A DNA stretch of 64,000 nt from Daucus carota subsp. sativus (GCF_001625215.2 NC_030381.2:47428689-47492688), one strand, 5' to 3'; positions 49,164-62,627 are shown, numbered from the stretch's first letter. Program-made: numbers and translations. Notes: generated by a model not told the origin, from the sequence alone.

Positions 49164-49748
49164 CTCCTCCGTCCCATTTTATGTGAGCTGATTTGACTTT
49201 CACGGAGATTAAGAAAAAAGTAATAAATGTAGTTGAAAGGTGGGTAAAGTAGTGAAACCTATCAATATTAAATACTCCCTCGGTTTCATATTACATGTCC
49301 ACTGTTTAGAACAAAAAATTGTTTCAAATTACTTGTCCATTTCAACTTTCAATGGAGTGTGGCCAATATTTGTATTTTCAAGATGAGTTTTATACCACAC
49401 CTTACTAAATTATATTTCCTAGATCAAATATAATGCCACATATTATACTTGGTCAATGCAATAAATACAATAACAAATGAAAGATTTCTACAAAAGTTGG
49501 TTTTTCTTAATATGCGTAATTTGTTCAAAGTGGACATGTATTATGAAACAGAGGGAATAATAGATTTGAGATGGTGGAGGAAAGTATTGGGTGTAATAGT
49601 GTTTATTTAATAAAAAGAGAGTATAAAATATAGAGGTAGTGGGTGTAATAGTGAAAAGTAATGTTCAAAAATAGTAAGTATTATAGGTTTATTCTTTTTG
49701 GGACGTCTCAAAAAAGAAATGAGGTCACATAAAATGGGACGGAGGGAG
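49164..49748. mobile_element. Stowaway MITE carrying a second, nested MITE; TSD TA
   Basis: The outer ends CTCCTCCGTCCCATTTTATG and CATAAAATGGGACGGAGGGAG are inverted repeats flanked by TA (49162-49163 and 49749-49750). Its middle is interrupted by the element at 49275-49557. Confidence 0.8.
49275..49557. mobile_element. Inner Stowaway-type MITE; TSD TA
   Basis: The ends CTCCCTCGGTTTCATATTAC and the inverted GTATTATGAAACAGAGGGAA are flanked by TA (49273-49274 and 49558-49559). It belongs to the same subfamily as the element at 62162-62421 (both read ...CATGTCCA near the left end) and a different one from its host element. Confidence 0.8.
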
Positions 49749-50149
49749 TACTATTATAATAAGCTACATTTACAAAATATGTTATGAATATACTTACGTA
49801 GATGTTCATCTTCTTATTAAAATGGGCAAGCTAGAGTTGGAGCTGGGACCAAGTTTTTGCTGAGCTCAAAACGTGCTTGTAAAATAAGACACAACTAAAA
49901 TTGCCAAGAATTTTTTCAACCAGTAAAAAAATTCATAAATAATACAAAATCTTATACTTTATTACTTAACAACACATGTCTATACATGAGTGAAATAAAT
50001 AAAATATGCTTCTCCATTCATCATTTATATACAAATAGCTAAAACTGAAAAATAAATTAATTCATAGTATGATATGTGCATAATTTAATATAAAATTAAA
50101 ACAATATAAACATCACTTCTGTTAGATACAGATTTTTAATATCTTATAA

Positions 50150-50341
50150 CGGTTTTTCTATGGTGTGCCCATGGGCACACATTAAGCACTAAAATTTATG
50201 AATTTAGGGGATTTTGATTGGCTTACATTCTTTAATAATGGTGGTCCCCCTGCATTTACAACAACCACACCAATCAAATCCCTCCAATTTTATAAGTTTT
50301 AGTGCTTAGCATGTGCCCATGGGCACACACTAGACAAACCC
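50150..50341. mobile_element. MULE-type MITE, 192 bp, with 9-bp TSD
   Basis: Long inverted ends of about 75 bp (GGTTTTTCTATGGTGTGCCC at the left, GGGCACACACTAGACAAACC at the right) cover most of the element. ATCTTATAA flanks both sides exactly (50141-50149 and 50342-50350), the 9-bp duplication expected for Mutator-like elements. Each end carries the palindrome GTGCCCATGGGCAC. Confidence 0.82.
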
Positions 50342-51112
50342 ATCTTATAAATCAGCCCATCCAAAAAAGTAATAATCAACTTGTTCACAAGCCTATTAAT
50401 TGAGCCAACATAACATGTGTTCATGCATCAATTTGTGATTATTACAATAATGATTGCTCTAAGGCCAAGGTAAGTTCAGGAGGCTCAATTTTTGCTCAAG
50501 CTCGTCTTGTTCATTCATAAGCCGAACAAGATTACACAGACCAACTTTCAACTGAGTCGAGGTCCAAGCCATTCAAGAGCATCTTGACTCATTTACAAAC
50601 CTTATGATTTGAGATAACTTATACATTATATATTTATAATAATAACATAATATTATATAGCAAATTAACAACTAGAATAGCAGTGTTTGAACATTGGGAA
50701 TGATATATATATATATATATCTTATTCTAGGATCTTATAGACATTTTAACAAAAGCCATAAATGGGGAGAACACTTATATGTTAATAGCACATGTGATCA
50801 AATAATTTAGGATCCGTATTTAACATTGTACGAGCAATTATGTAACACGAACTGTCAAGGCATGAAATACACATGCTTTCAAGAAGAGGAATAGACTAGC
50901 TCGCTAGATTACCTAAGGAAGAGCTTTACACATTAGGAGAAAATAGGCAAAGGAAAATTAAAATTTCTTTCTCCTTGATCCTAACTACATGATTTCTATA
51001 ATACTGCAAATCAAAGAGGCAACAAAAACTAAATTCCCAACACATACAGAGGCACAACATATGAGTAATTAAACCAGGTGTACAAAAACAAACAACTTTA
51101 GCTTTGCAAAAT

Positions 51113-54100
51113 TTACGCTTGTAGCAGAGCACAATCCATTCTCAAACTAGCTACATTATTAAGCAAAAGTCTGATTGATAAGGACTGCTGTTCCTTGCTC
51201 AGTGAAGAAAACCAGTTCCTTATACAATCAGCAGGACCAGGATCTTTAACTACTTCCGAAAGCCCGCTATTACTCTTAAAAAGTTCTTCAAACCTGATGG
51301 GAACAAGTCCAAGTAAAGCAGTCACAGTTGCTATTTGAAATGGTAATCCTGTCACAGCCGAGGCCTTTTGGTGCAGGAATGAAGACAATCGACCTCGAAG
51401 GGTTTCAACTCCACCATCATCATACCCACTTGCATCAACACCAAACCTACAAACGGTATATTTTATAGTAAACGTCATCATAATACAAACAAGAGATATT
51501 TGCACAATTTGGATTCCTTTTCCAGGCAGCTGTATTACAATAGGTTGTGTTACATGAAGGAGTGAAAAATTTGAAGATTATTTCTAAATGAGAAGGTAAC
51601 TTTAAGATGGTCAGTCTGATACTGTTCATGTATAACTCATATCAAAGATATTCAAAGGGTAAAAGTGGCAACTTTAATGTGCAATTATAAGAAATGAAAG
51701 ACTATTAGATAGGACTGACACTGTTCATTAATAAGTCAAACCAATGATATTTAAAGGGTAAAAGTGGTAACTTTGGTGTGCAATTATATGAAAGACTATT
51801 AGATAGTACTAGAAAATATATAAACTGAAGGGATTGGGATCTATTCCTTGGCTGAATCTTGGCATGCACCTCATCTATACTAAGCTATAATAATCGAACC
51901 TAAGTATTATTTGAAGTTCAGTATGGTACCCTCATTTTTTGTTTCTCGTTTCAATCACATCCGTCAAAATTTTCAACTAAGATTGACGTAAATCGATAAA
52001 TATAATACTAAAAGAAATTCATACAAATGCCTAAGGTTCGATTCCCACCAATAATAACATACTAATTTTAACTTTTACAATATTAATTTTAAAGATAAAA
52101 ATAAATATAAAATCCTGACAGCTATATTAATTCTATTTAAAATTTATTAAAAAAATATTTAAATATAATAATTAAAAAACTTAAAAAAACAAACCATTTA
52201 AAAAAAATAAACAGGCTTTAAGCTAGTAATATATAAACACCAATCATGGTCGAGCTTCATTGGTAACAGTATACAACTTATTTTACAGAAAAAACATATA
52301 CTGTTCTTTTTATACTATTCTAAAGGTCTCTATAACAAACACGACGATAAGACGATAAGAGAGAAGACTTATAGTAACCATGTTAAACTGATAACATTTT
52401 TGAGTCCATAAATCCCGGTGAAACATGAAAGGATAGTAAAAATAATTAGTAGTGTAAGTTCCAAGTGGTTTAAGTAGAAAAAATTTAGGGGTCATTTCAT
52501 TCGGAGAGTGGTATGGAGTTGGAATCGGGAATCGGGTTAGGGTCGTACGGGGTTAAGGTATCATTTCTGATATCATGTGTTTGGTTGAGTGTTGGAATGA
52601 ATCTGTTTAATTTTAAATATTATGTTGTTGATTATATTATTTTAATTTTTTAGATGAAAAATTGTACTTTTTTTTTTGTTTGTAAATGAAAATATATTTT
52701 TTATTTGTAAATGAAAATGATACCTTTACCACCTTCTCATGCCCACCTCTGCCCTTGGATTTCCAAAACTCATATCATGGGTGTTTGAGGTATGGATATG
52801 AGAATAAAAAAAGTTCAACCAAACACGAGGTATGGTTTTGGTTGATACTTGATTCTATACCCATATATGATGCCTGATACCACTCAACCAAACGACTCCT
52901 TAATTAGAGGAACAATCTGAAGGATATTGCATATCAGTTTTGTAGGCATCAGGATGGCATCTAACAGCGGACAAGGATTCTGACATAGCATCCCAATACT
53001 AAGCAGAAGTTGCAACTGTTTTTATGTAGTACGAAAAAAGACCAAACAAGCAATCGTAAAATCTAGATTGAAAAAAAAAAAAAAGTCTTTTAACCAGAGG
53101 CATAAAAAAAACAAAGTTACCTCCCCAACTGGCCCAGTAGAACAACGATAGCAGGCACAAGCTTCTCAATGCCACAGGAATCAAGTATCTCCAGAAGTTT
53201 CCGAACAATATTTGTGAACGACCAACTCCAGTTCTGAAAAGCGAGAGGAAAAACAGATATGTCAAGTGAAGCCAAGGCGGAAAAGTTCTATTGTTTTCAA
53301 GAGAGAAAAAGAAAACAAGAAATTCAAATGTTAGTTAAGTTGCAGTAAGATCTTCAGATCTCAATAGTTCCCTATATTGGAAGCATCACCAGATATGTTG
53401 GTTAAACAACTAGGATCGAAAGACTAGCACCAAATTTGAGAAAGAGACATCAACAATAATGTCTTCAATAGTTTGTCTTTTTGTGTTGTAGTAGTACAAG
53501 CAAGTTCAGACAGTGATGAACATATAAACCACCACACAAGCTGTAGGATGAAAGATCATAATAGATAATTTCAAGCATCTAAGATCAACACAATAAATTT
53601 GGCATTATAAGTCAAAATAGTGACTCAATAGATTAGATTACCATGTAGTTAAAATATGGAATAACACGGAAAACGGAATCTTGGAAATTACTTCTCTCTC
53701 CCAAAATCTCACCAATTAAGGCATCACTCTCACCAATAGAACAATTGTTCTGAAGTCCTAGGCCCCCCTTCCATTAACTTTGCTTTATCTTCTTTGGTAA
53801 TTTTATGTTTAACTTTCAAAAAATTTACAGCTGAGCCCTGCTTAATGTGTGAGACATAGCTTTACGTGATTAAAAGACAGCCAACACACAACTCAAGGCA
53901 CCAAGCATCTCTCTGATCTACAGATCTCTGGAGCAGTGCGTGCATAGAATGTTCATTGCGAGCAAAAAAAACTGAAAAAGCATAAAAACTAAGATCCCCA
54001 AAGGAAAAAAGTACAGTACTGAGATCCAAAGATTCCCCATCACTTCCTCTCAGAGAAATTTAAGTTATCTTGCTTGTTCGAACATGCAAAGAAGCAAAGA

Positions 54101-57100
54101 TCAAACATGTTTATTAGCGACCAAATTTACAATGAACATCTGAGGTCCACTTGAACAATTTCAAGAATGCACTGTCAAGAGCTAATGGGTATACTAAGAA
54201 TTTCAGTATACTGCCAAAAAATCATCTCAAATGTCAGATTGTGCAGATGTTCCAAAAAGGTATTAACTTAAAGAGTAATCTATATATCAAACATTTAGTG
54301 GCAAACAATATTCAGATGGCTGCCAAGTCTGGTAAAAACAAACACCTACCAACAGGTCAGTTAGATAATCATACACTAATAAGGCAAATTCCGCAACAGT
54401 AATTTCAATAATAATAATTGTAATAAAAAAAGGGTGAACTTTACCATGATAGATGCTACCAGCTCAAGTAATGACAGGACATCGCCCAAATATAACAGGG
54501 TCCTGCAGGAAGTAGACATTCTTGTTTTCTGGGAACAGGGGACATCAAACTTATGACATTGGACTTGCGGGTTTTCTCCATCACCTGAACTTGGTTCTCT
54601 GTTTTCACTGCCAATCGGAGCTTCATAATTCATGTAAACAGTTGCTTCCCTCAGATCTTCATATGAGACATTCGATAAGACATAGCTATGAAGTTTTTTT
54701 ATGAGCAGTGAAACTACTATATCCATGGGAATTGCATTCCCAGAATATGGGCAATTTTTGCACCGAGGAAACCCAACTTGTGGCGCGCTAATCGATGACA
54801 TTTCCCTCTCTAAAAAATTAACTAAAGATTTTACTACTGTCATGGATAAGCTGTAGTCACAATTGTTGAAGTACTTGTCTCCAGAGATATATGCAAAAAC
54901 ATGAAGAATAGCGAGTGTCGATGAGTCAATTCTTCGCATTTTCAACATGTTGTATGAGGTCTCACATACAACACCAATATGATCAAATGCTAAACATATA
55001 GAAGCTAGTACTAAGGATGCACTAATCAACTGTTGATCTGAAGCAGCTTGAAAGGATAGCATATTCCTTCCACTTGCATTATTGTCAAGTTTAGGATCAT
55101 TTACAGCCAACGACTCAGACAATACATCACAATGTACAACTCTTCTATGAATTAGAAAATCTTCAATGAGGCTAAGAAGCTCGTCCAAGTTCAATAATTC
55201 ATCAACACTTTTTGTCTCTAAATCATCCATCACTGCAACAAAGATTTTTTTTTTTTTCTTTTTACGAATTACGTAATACAAATGAAATTCAGCATAAAGA
55301 AAAGAAATTAGAAATCAAATATCAAAAAACAGGATAGAAGCAAAAGACCTGAGTGCACTTTCTGAGCAAATATTTCAAAGGAGCGGACCAAGCTCCCATC
55401 AGCGAGGTTCTTGAAGTCTTCCAATGCACACTCAGGAATGCTTCGCAATAACATTGAAAAGAACACGCATACCATTTCCCTGAAGAATTAGATTAAAACA
55501 GAGTTAAGAAAACTACCCTGACACCTAGATATATTATCAAAGAAGCAAAACAATCATCATTTAATTAATCAAGTAGTCCAACCTAATTAAAACAGAACCA
55601 AATATTCATTTTGTAATTTCAGTTGCACAAATATCAATACTCTAGCTTAGATTAATAATCGCTTTTCAATCTTGGATTTTCAGAGACAAGGAGCTTGTTT
55701 GTTTAACTAATACATCTTCTTTGCAAGTATTATCATTGCATGTAGAATGTGAGAACATTCTCATACAAGCAGTGATACAAATCCCTCAGTCTACCAGATT
55801 TTACCATGTGTGGCAGTGTACCAACTACCAAGTCAAAGTCTGCAGCACATGACGTATCAATACAAAAGATCTAGGTAATAGGTATCTAATCAAAGTTATC
55901 AAATTTAAGTTTTAAGTAAATTACAAACAAATACAGTATTAATTTATCTTAGAAAAGCTGTTTTGCCAAATTCAATATTGTTATAACCTATATCAGTGCT
56001 CTTTGATCGACGATTGCAACTGTTTGTTCATCTTATTCAGTACATTTAACCAAATCTCCCATACTAGCAACATATTAAATTTCTTCGTGTAGAGGACCCA
56101 GATCCTGTTCTCGATATGAAGTAATTTTTCCCAGAATATGAAAGCTGACACCTTAAAATATGCAACATCGGGAGTATACAATCTTCTGTTTGCATAAAAA
56201 GAATTTGACTTCTAAGAAGAAACATAAATTCTGTCAGCATATTAAAACGACCGGAAAGGTACAAAAGGATGTAACTTAAAGAAAATTGTAGAAGAGAAGT
56301 AGAAAATGTATTCTGAATGGATCATTTACCTGGATAGAAGACCTTCAACCTTCAAAAGAGTAGACATCACCTGAACCACATGATCTGTTTGAGGCAGCAT
56401 AGAGCACTGGGCCAGACACGTTCTTGTGGCAGATGATATCTTAGAAATGCTGTTATTACTGGTGATATCTGAAAATATAACAATATAGCAAGGACTGCAA
56501 GCAGGCTTAGGTTTACTTCCACTTGCAGCATTGAGCCCTTTATGACCACAAAATGACTGGCCTAAATTGCCTGGATCACTTGTAAGAAACGTGTCATTAT
56601 TTTCCGAAGTCACATTCAAACCAGTGACACCAACCTTCTCTGGAAATGGCAGAACATGGCAAGTCCCGGAGGTATAGGCATTTAATTTACTTGAATCAAT
56701 CTCCTCATCAGCACTGCAAAATGGCACCATGGTATCATTATGTGGTGATGCAGCATTAATGGAGTCATTGTCATCTGTTTCATGTGCTCCCACACTTAAA
56801 GAGCCTATCTCAGGAAGAGTTGGCGACAAGGGCCTCTCCCTCGCCATGCGATAAGTTTCTTCATCGAGAGGATTATCTAAGGAAAGCAATTTAAGATAGT
56901 CACCATCTTCCACTTCATCAATACTACACAAATAATTCCTGCTAGCATCCCCAGTTTCTTCATTGCATGCATGAGTCGTCCCTGTTGCATCACACATTGA
57001 TCGAGAATCAGTGGGGTGCGAATATGTCTTCAAATTGTTGGACATGGCTATTTCTTTTACAAAAACTGAATGTTCCCTTTCTTGATTAGCGTAATTTATA

Positions 57101-60100
57101 TTAGATGGCACGCCTTCTACGCTACATTCCAGCATATCCTGCTGCACAGATACGTTTTCGGTTATTTGTCGACACCACTTCTTACCCTCATAATACATAT
57201 ATTCAAACGATTCAACAGCATCGAGACTCCTATTTCTATCTCTATCAAGTTCAACCTCATCCACAACAGCATTGATTCTAAGAGGACATCTAACGCTATT
57301 CTCATCCAACGGCGCAAATATTTTATTGTGCATAGGCTTGCTCATATTATTAGACGACCCTGGGACAGTAAGTTGCATGTTTATTCCCCCCTCTGCCAAC
57401 TTATCTGATTCACCAACAGATAAGGCCCATCCTTCCTGTGATCCCAGTAACGCTTTATCAGAAAAAGATGCCATATTGGAATTTGCCGTTCTTAACAATG
57501 CTTGTTTGGTACCTCCAAGCAGAGGCATCGCTTTAGAGCCAATACCTGATAGGGGTTCAGTACAGTCTTTAGATGAAAGTAAAGGTGCACTACATTGCTT
57601 GTGATGCTTGTGGGTAACATAAGCATCCAAGGGTGAACTAGACTTCATAAGTTCATTTCCATTATGGTGTTGTACCTGACATAATTCTTCATCCATGAAT
57701 TTTCTTTTTAAACCTCGACTCCTTGAAACATTGGAATTCTGCAAGCAAGGTGATCCCTTATCGTTAAATAAACATTAACAAAAGATATGTGCATGCTTCA
57801 AGGTAAGAAAGCTAGATAAAGTTAAGTCTAAAAGTTTATAAATAAAAGTAAAATGCTAAGAAAAATCTAAGAACTTCTCATTCTAATAGCTGACCAATGC
57901 ATATGTTATGATGTTATCTATAACATTGTACACTTACCTGGTGTAAAATGGTTTCTATATTAGTACAATTAAGAAAAGAAAAATTCATTATTCAGAAAAT
58001 GACGAGTGTGCTGCATTTAAATGACCTACCCAATCATTATATTGAAAAGCCTATGTTGAACTCCCTATATCAACTACACAGCAACCTTGCTTCTGAGGAG
58101 GGGAAAACCAGTATAGAATATAAGAAGAGTGTCATCAAACTTTTGTTCTTGGTGATCAATTAATGACATCTACATAGCCTCAAAAGAACAAACAAGCATA
58201 ATAAAATTACAAAAGAAACAAGAATCAGAAAAATAGCCAACGAGATATGAACTAACCTTTTCAAGGTCATTTATACCTACATCCCGGTGTGAGGAACACT
58301 TATCTAGTATGTCCAGATGATCAACAATACCGGAAAACGCCTCCTTTATTCGACGAATTTCCTGTTGTAGTAAAATATTACGATCCTTTTCGAAACTAGC
58401 AACTTCTTTTGCATGCTTTGCTTGCATTCTTTCAAGCTCTAATGTTTTTTTCAGAAGCTTTATGCTAGTTATATCAACAGAAAGGTCGCCAGCATCCTTC
58501 CCTGTATCTTGGGAGGACACTTGTTCACCTATTTCTTCCCGTAATTTAGTAAGCCTTCCCCTATCTTCTTCCAACTGCAGAGATAAACAATCAGCACGAG
58601 TACGTTCCTCTACAATCTCCCTCCTCGTGGTTTCTAAAGTTTTACTTTGCTCTTCAGCTTTAGCCATCTCCATATCTGCCCGTTGTCTTTCTTTGACCAC
58701 CTTTTGTTTTTCTATCTCAAGATTATCATTTGCCTGTAAAACTTTCAATGACTCCGACTTCAAATTTGCTCTTAAATCGTGAATTTCAGCCCTTGAAATC
58801 TCCAACTGCAGTCTAGCCTCCTCAACATTTTTTCTTTCAATATCCGCAAGCCTCTTTTCTTCATCAGCCCTAGTTTTTTCTGTGTCCGCAATCTTCTGGA
58901 ATTCATTGACTTTCTTCTTTCCTGCCTCGGATTTTTTCTTCTCACATTCTGCTCTCTTTCTCTCTTTCTCAACAAGTTTCTTGAGCTTATTAATTTCAGC
59001 CTCCTTTTTAGAGACAAGTGATTGATAAAGATTTACTTCCTTCTTTTCATCTCGAACTGCAATTTCTTTCTGCAACAAATGTATTTGAGACTCTAGAGCA
59101 GAGATTTCAATACCCAGAGAAAGCCGAACAGCCTGCTCTTTTTCTTTCAAATCTCTCTCCCTATCTGCAAGCACTTTTTGAGCCCTACATTTCTCAGTCT
59201 CGGCATTTTTCTTCTCAGAATCTGCTCTTTTTTTCTCTTTCTGCAAAAGCTTCTTGAGCTGACTTATCTCTGTTTCCTTATCAGATATAAGCCTTTCTGT
59301 TTCCTTGTTCACATCTTGAGCTCCCGAGTTCTTGCTCACATCTTGAGCTTGTGAGACAATTTGTTGCTGCAATAGCTCTAGCTGAGATTTCAGGGAAGAA
59401 ATTTCAATCTCTAGAGGAAGTCGTACAGCTGATTCTTTCAATATTATCTCACTTTCTTTCTCAGCAATCATTGTTTCTGCCCAAACCTTCTTCTCATCAA
59501 CTTTCTTCCTTTCCTCTTCAGCTTTATTTTTTTCGGAATCTGCTCTATGTTTCTCTATCTGAAGAAGCTCCTGGAGCCTGTTAACTTCTTTATCCTTATC
59601 GGAAATGCAGTCTTGAAGAAGAACCATATCCTTGTTTACATCCTGAGTTCCCAAAACAGTCTGTTTCTGCAGAGGTGTTATCTGTGACTTCAGTGAAGAG
59701 ATTTCATCTTCTAAAGAAACTCGGACAGCTGATTCTTCTACTCTCAAATCTGTTTTACTCTCAGAAATCACTTTTTCTGCCCGACATTTTTCATCATCAA
59801 GTTTCTTCCTCATTTCCTCAGCTTTCTTTTTCTCAAAATCTGCACAATTTTTTTCAATCTGAAGAAGTTCTTTGAGCCGATGTATTTCTGCTTTATGTTC
59901 AGAGACACTTTCTTGAAGAAGAGCTGCTTCTTTGTTTGCATTTTGAGAGCCTGAGACAGTTTGTTGCTGCAACACTGCTATCTCAGATTTTAGTGAGGAA
60001 ATCTCATTCTCCAAAGAACTTCGAATAGTGGATTCATTCATTTTCAGCTCTCTTTCATTGTCTGCCTGAAGTTTTTCAGCCCTGGCCTTATCTGCCTTGG

Positions 60101-61482
60101 CTGATTGCAGTGCTTCATTTGCTATCTTCAATTCCCTCTCAGCCCTCTTCTTCTCATTCTCAGCTCTCGTTCTCTCCTTCTCAAGGTGTTCCTTGAGAAT
60201 AGATATCTCCTCTTCCCTTTCAGAGACGCGTGTCTGAAGACCTGCAACTTGCTCATCCATGTCTTTAGATCCTGAACATCCCTTTTGCTTCAAACAGGAT
60301 ATCTCAGACCTCAATACAGATATTTCATTCTCCAAAGTATCTCGGCTAGCTGATTCTTCGATTATCTTCTCTCCATCATCTTTTGGTTTTGTACTTGCCA
60401 GCTCTAGTTCTTGAATCAAAAATTCAAAATAAAGATAAGGCATTGTGCATCAGTTGCAATGCAATATAATTGAACACCAATAATCTAGTCCTACATATTG
60501 TCTAACAGTAATTGATGACATATAGCATTTGTCTTATTCCATAATGACATCAGAAAATACTCATCAGGGAATCAAATAACATATCTAGATATGGAGTCAA
60601 TAAAGCATTGTAAATAGATAATAACGTTAAATCTAGAACAAAATAATGTGAATTCATCATTCAAACAATTTCATTGACAAGAATCAATAATATGATTTGT
60701 ATATCAAATAACAAAATAATGTAAATTCATCAATCAAACAATTTCCTAAACATCAACGATGCAACTCAAATATAACATTAGTTTGTAAAATGCTGCTTGT
60801 TTTGGACATTCAAGTGGTGCATGTGGTCTCTATGTGTACCTTCATCACAGTGTGGCTTCGATATTAATGAAATTAAGAGACTCAGAAAATGGCGATTGTG
60901 AGTGCCATTGCAAAAAAGGAAGTTTTTTGAGGGAGCATACCTCCAAACCACCAACACCTCAAAGTCATACAAAATACAAGAACCTAATAGAAAAAGATGG
61001 AAGCTACAAGGGTAAAAAAAAAAAAAAAAAGAAAAACAATACTTTTTTTTACATTTGGCATTCCCTTGTAAATTATATAAAATTGAAGGATAAAATTTTA
61101 AACAATTCTTGCATTGGATAATAATGATGACATGGAAAGCTAAATCTTAATCAGTATTTACCGTCAAGTATATGAATTGCATTTACGAATAAATATAATT
61201 GATGTGTGTTGCATACATACCTTCCTTCAGCTTGACATTTTCAGCTTCAAAATTGGCGATTTTATCCTGGAGAATCTCTATAGCCTTCTTGAGAAAATTG
61301 CGACCCTCTTCCGACTTGGCAAGTTTCTGCGACAACTTGTACTCTTTCTTTTGTAACTACACATTTCAAATCCATAATTATCAATTCATCAGGAAATGAC
61401 ATGAAAATTAGGAATTGGAAAAAGTTACCAATTCACAGCAAGGATTAAGAGGCACATGCCGCACAACCGCGTCCTGCGCCAT
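51113..61482 (-). CDS. MEE22: MEE22/EMB1611-like coiled-coil protein (maternal effect embryo arrest 22)
   Basis: Exons: 61429-61482, 61221-61356, 58257-60409, 56330-57738, 55349-55479, 54445-55232, 53121-53233 and 51113-51446; every junction is GT-AG and in phase, 5118 nt, about 1705 aa. The short first exon starts MAQDAVVRHVPLNPCCEL, followed by KLAKSEEGRNFLKKAIEIL. Exon 3 (about residues 64-781) is one long coiled coil made of five roughly 100-residue repeats headed ESAVRxSLExEISSLKSQI. Exon 4 is low-complexity with KKWCRQITENVSVQQDML and EDGDYLKLLSLDNPLDEETYRMA. The C-terminal third is globular (LLELVASIM, NWSWSFTNIVRKLLEILDSC, VVLLGQLGRFGVDASGYDDG, GLPFQIATVTALLGL). In Arabidopsis the gene is needed for embryo and shoot meristem development; its biochemical role is poorly known. 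The call rests on domain layout and on synteny with BBE genes. A 5'-UTR intron is likely at 61485-61651. Confidence 0.72.
51618..51810. repeat. Tandem duplication in the last MEE22 intron
   Basis: Two copies of about 95 bp, each containing AAAGGGTAAAAGTGG, AACTTT and GTGCAATTATA, then GAAAGACTATTAGATAG. They lie next to each other in the intron between 51447 and 53120. Confidence 0.75.
52488..52899. mobile_element. Tourist-like MITE in the last MEE22 intron, TSD TTA
   Basis: The ends GGGGTCATTTCATTCGGAGAG and the inverted CACTCAACCAAACGACTCC are flanked by TTA (52485-52487 and 52900-52902). The 412-bp interior is non-coding. Confidence 0.74.
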
Positions 61483-61886
61483 GCCTATACAAATTCACGA
61501 TCATTCAATTAGGTTTAATCTTTACGGAATAAAGATAGAGAAATTTTGTGTGTGTAAATGCAAACCTATATGTGTGAATAAAGAGGGACGGGGCGAGAGA
61601 GAAAGGGAAGAGAGAGAGACAGACAGAGAGAGGGTGAGAGAGAGAGCCTACCTGTTCGGATCGAAATTCAGATCAACAACAAGGCTAGTTCCATACGCCC
61701 CAAAGTTGAGAGACGCATATATGCAGAAGTGTGTGTATTTCGTTCACATGTACCAAATTGCTAAACCCTGCAAAGTGTAATTGTGTAAACCCCCCTTCCT
61801 TTGTCAGCAACACGCACCAAGTATTCAAATCTATTGTTTTGCACTGTACTTGGCGTTTTTCAAAGATTTTTCTGTCTTTTTAATTA

Positions 61887-61985
61887 CAGGAGAGGGTAAT
61901 TCTTGTAGGAGTTGTTACGCTCGTGCTCGTGTTTATTCTCGACAACCCGAAAAGAAAAAGAAAGGCGAGGGCTCAGAGCATCCCC
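61887..61985. repeat. MEE22-upstream duplicated segment, copy 1
   Basis: The stretch GAGAGGGTAATTCTTGTAG, TACGCTCGTG, GTTTATTCTCGACAAC and GAAAGGCGAGGGCT is found again, diverged, at 63760-63862. Confidence 0.7.
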
Positions 61986-61990
61986 GCTAA

Positions 61991-62627
61991 GAGCAACTCC
62001 AGCAGCTTCCCTATTTGGGTCTTAAACCAAAATATGAGGAATATGGGAAAATAATCCACTCCAACAGTATCTTAATGATTCTCTTTAGTGATTTCCTAAA
62101 TCACTAAGATCCACTAGCCATGCCTTATCTTTAGGTAACCTCTCTCCTCTCTTAAATCTTACTCCCTCCGTTTCAAATTACATGTCCATTTTAAAAAAAT
62201 CACATAGTTTAAGAAATGTGGATTTTGAGAAAGAATAGGTGTATTAAGTCATTAATTGAACCTAATATGTGGTGTATGATTGATATTGGAAATATAAATC
62301 TGAAATATGTGAAGGAGAGTTGATTTTGGAAATATAAATTTATATTGAAAGTTGAAGTTGACAAGTATTTTGAAACAAACTTTTTTTTATAAAGCGGACA
62401 TCTATTTTGAAACGGAGGGAGTATTTTATAATAAATTTTGAATACAAACATGTTCTCTATCTTCACCTATTGCAATAATGGTAACTTTTAATAATAAAAT
62501 AGTATATAAGGAATGAATATAAGGAATATTGTTGGAGGTGAGAATAGCTATTATTATCTTAAGTCACTAGGATCCAATATTTTATATTTTATTTAAAGAA
62601 TGGGCTAAGATGCTGCTGGAGATGCTC
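61991..62627. mobile_element. Tourist-like element with GAGCAACTCCAGCAGC ends, TSD TAA
   Basis: The left end GAGCAACTCCAGCAGC and right end GCTGCTGGAGATGCTC are inverted repeats flanked by TAA (61988-61990 and 62628-62630). It is interrupted by the Stowaway MITE at 62162-62421. Confidence 0.75.
62162..62421. mobile_element. Stowaway MITE nested in a Tourist-like element; TSD TA
   Basis: The ends CTCCCTCCGTTTCAAATTAC and the inverted CTATTTTGAAACGGAGGGAG are flanked by TA (62160-62161 and 62422-62423). The 85-codon frame inside is a chance reading frame. Confidence 0.82.

Larger units (their letters stand above)
46468..51112. other. Spacer between the BBE-like array and MEE22
   Basis: It contains an internally deleted hAT transposon (47616-48757), a decayed BBE-like C-terminus (about 48798-48990), a pair of nested Stowaway MITEs (49164-49748) and a MULE-type MITE (50150-50341). 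A short minus-strand stretch around 47160-47510 reads open in pieces but matches nothing I recognise. Confidence 0.65.

Noticed and set aside
58462..59875. Plus-strand frames of 60-106 codons across MEE22 exon 3
   Set aside because: They are antisense to the coiled-coil exon and result from its biased, repeated codon use.
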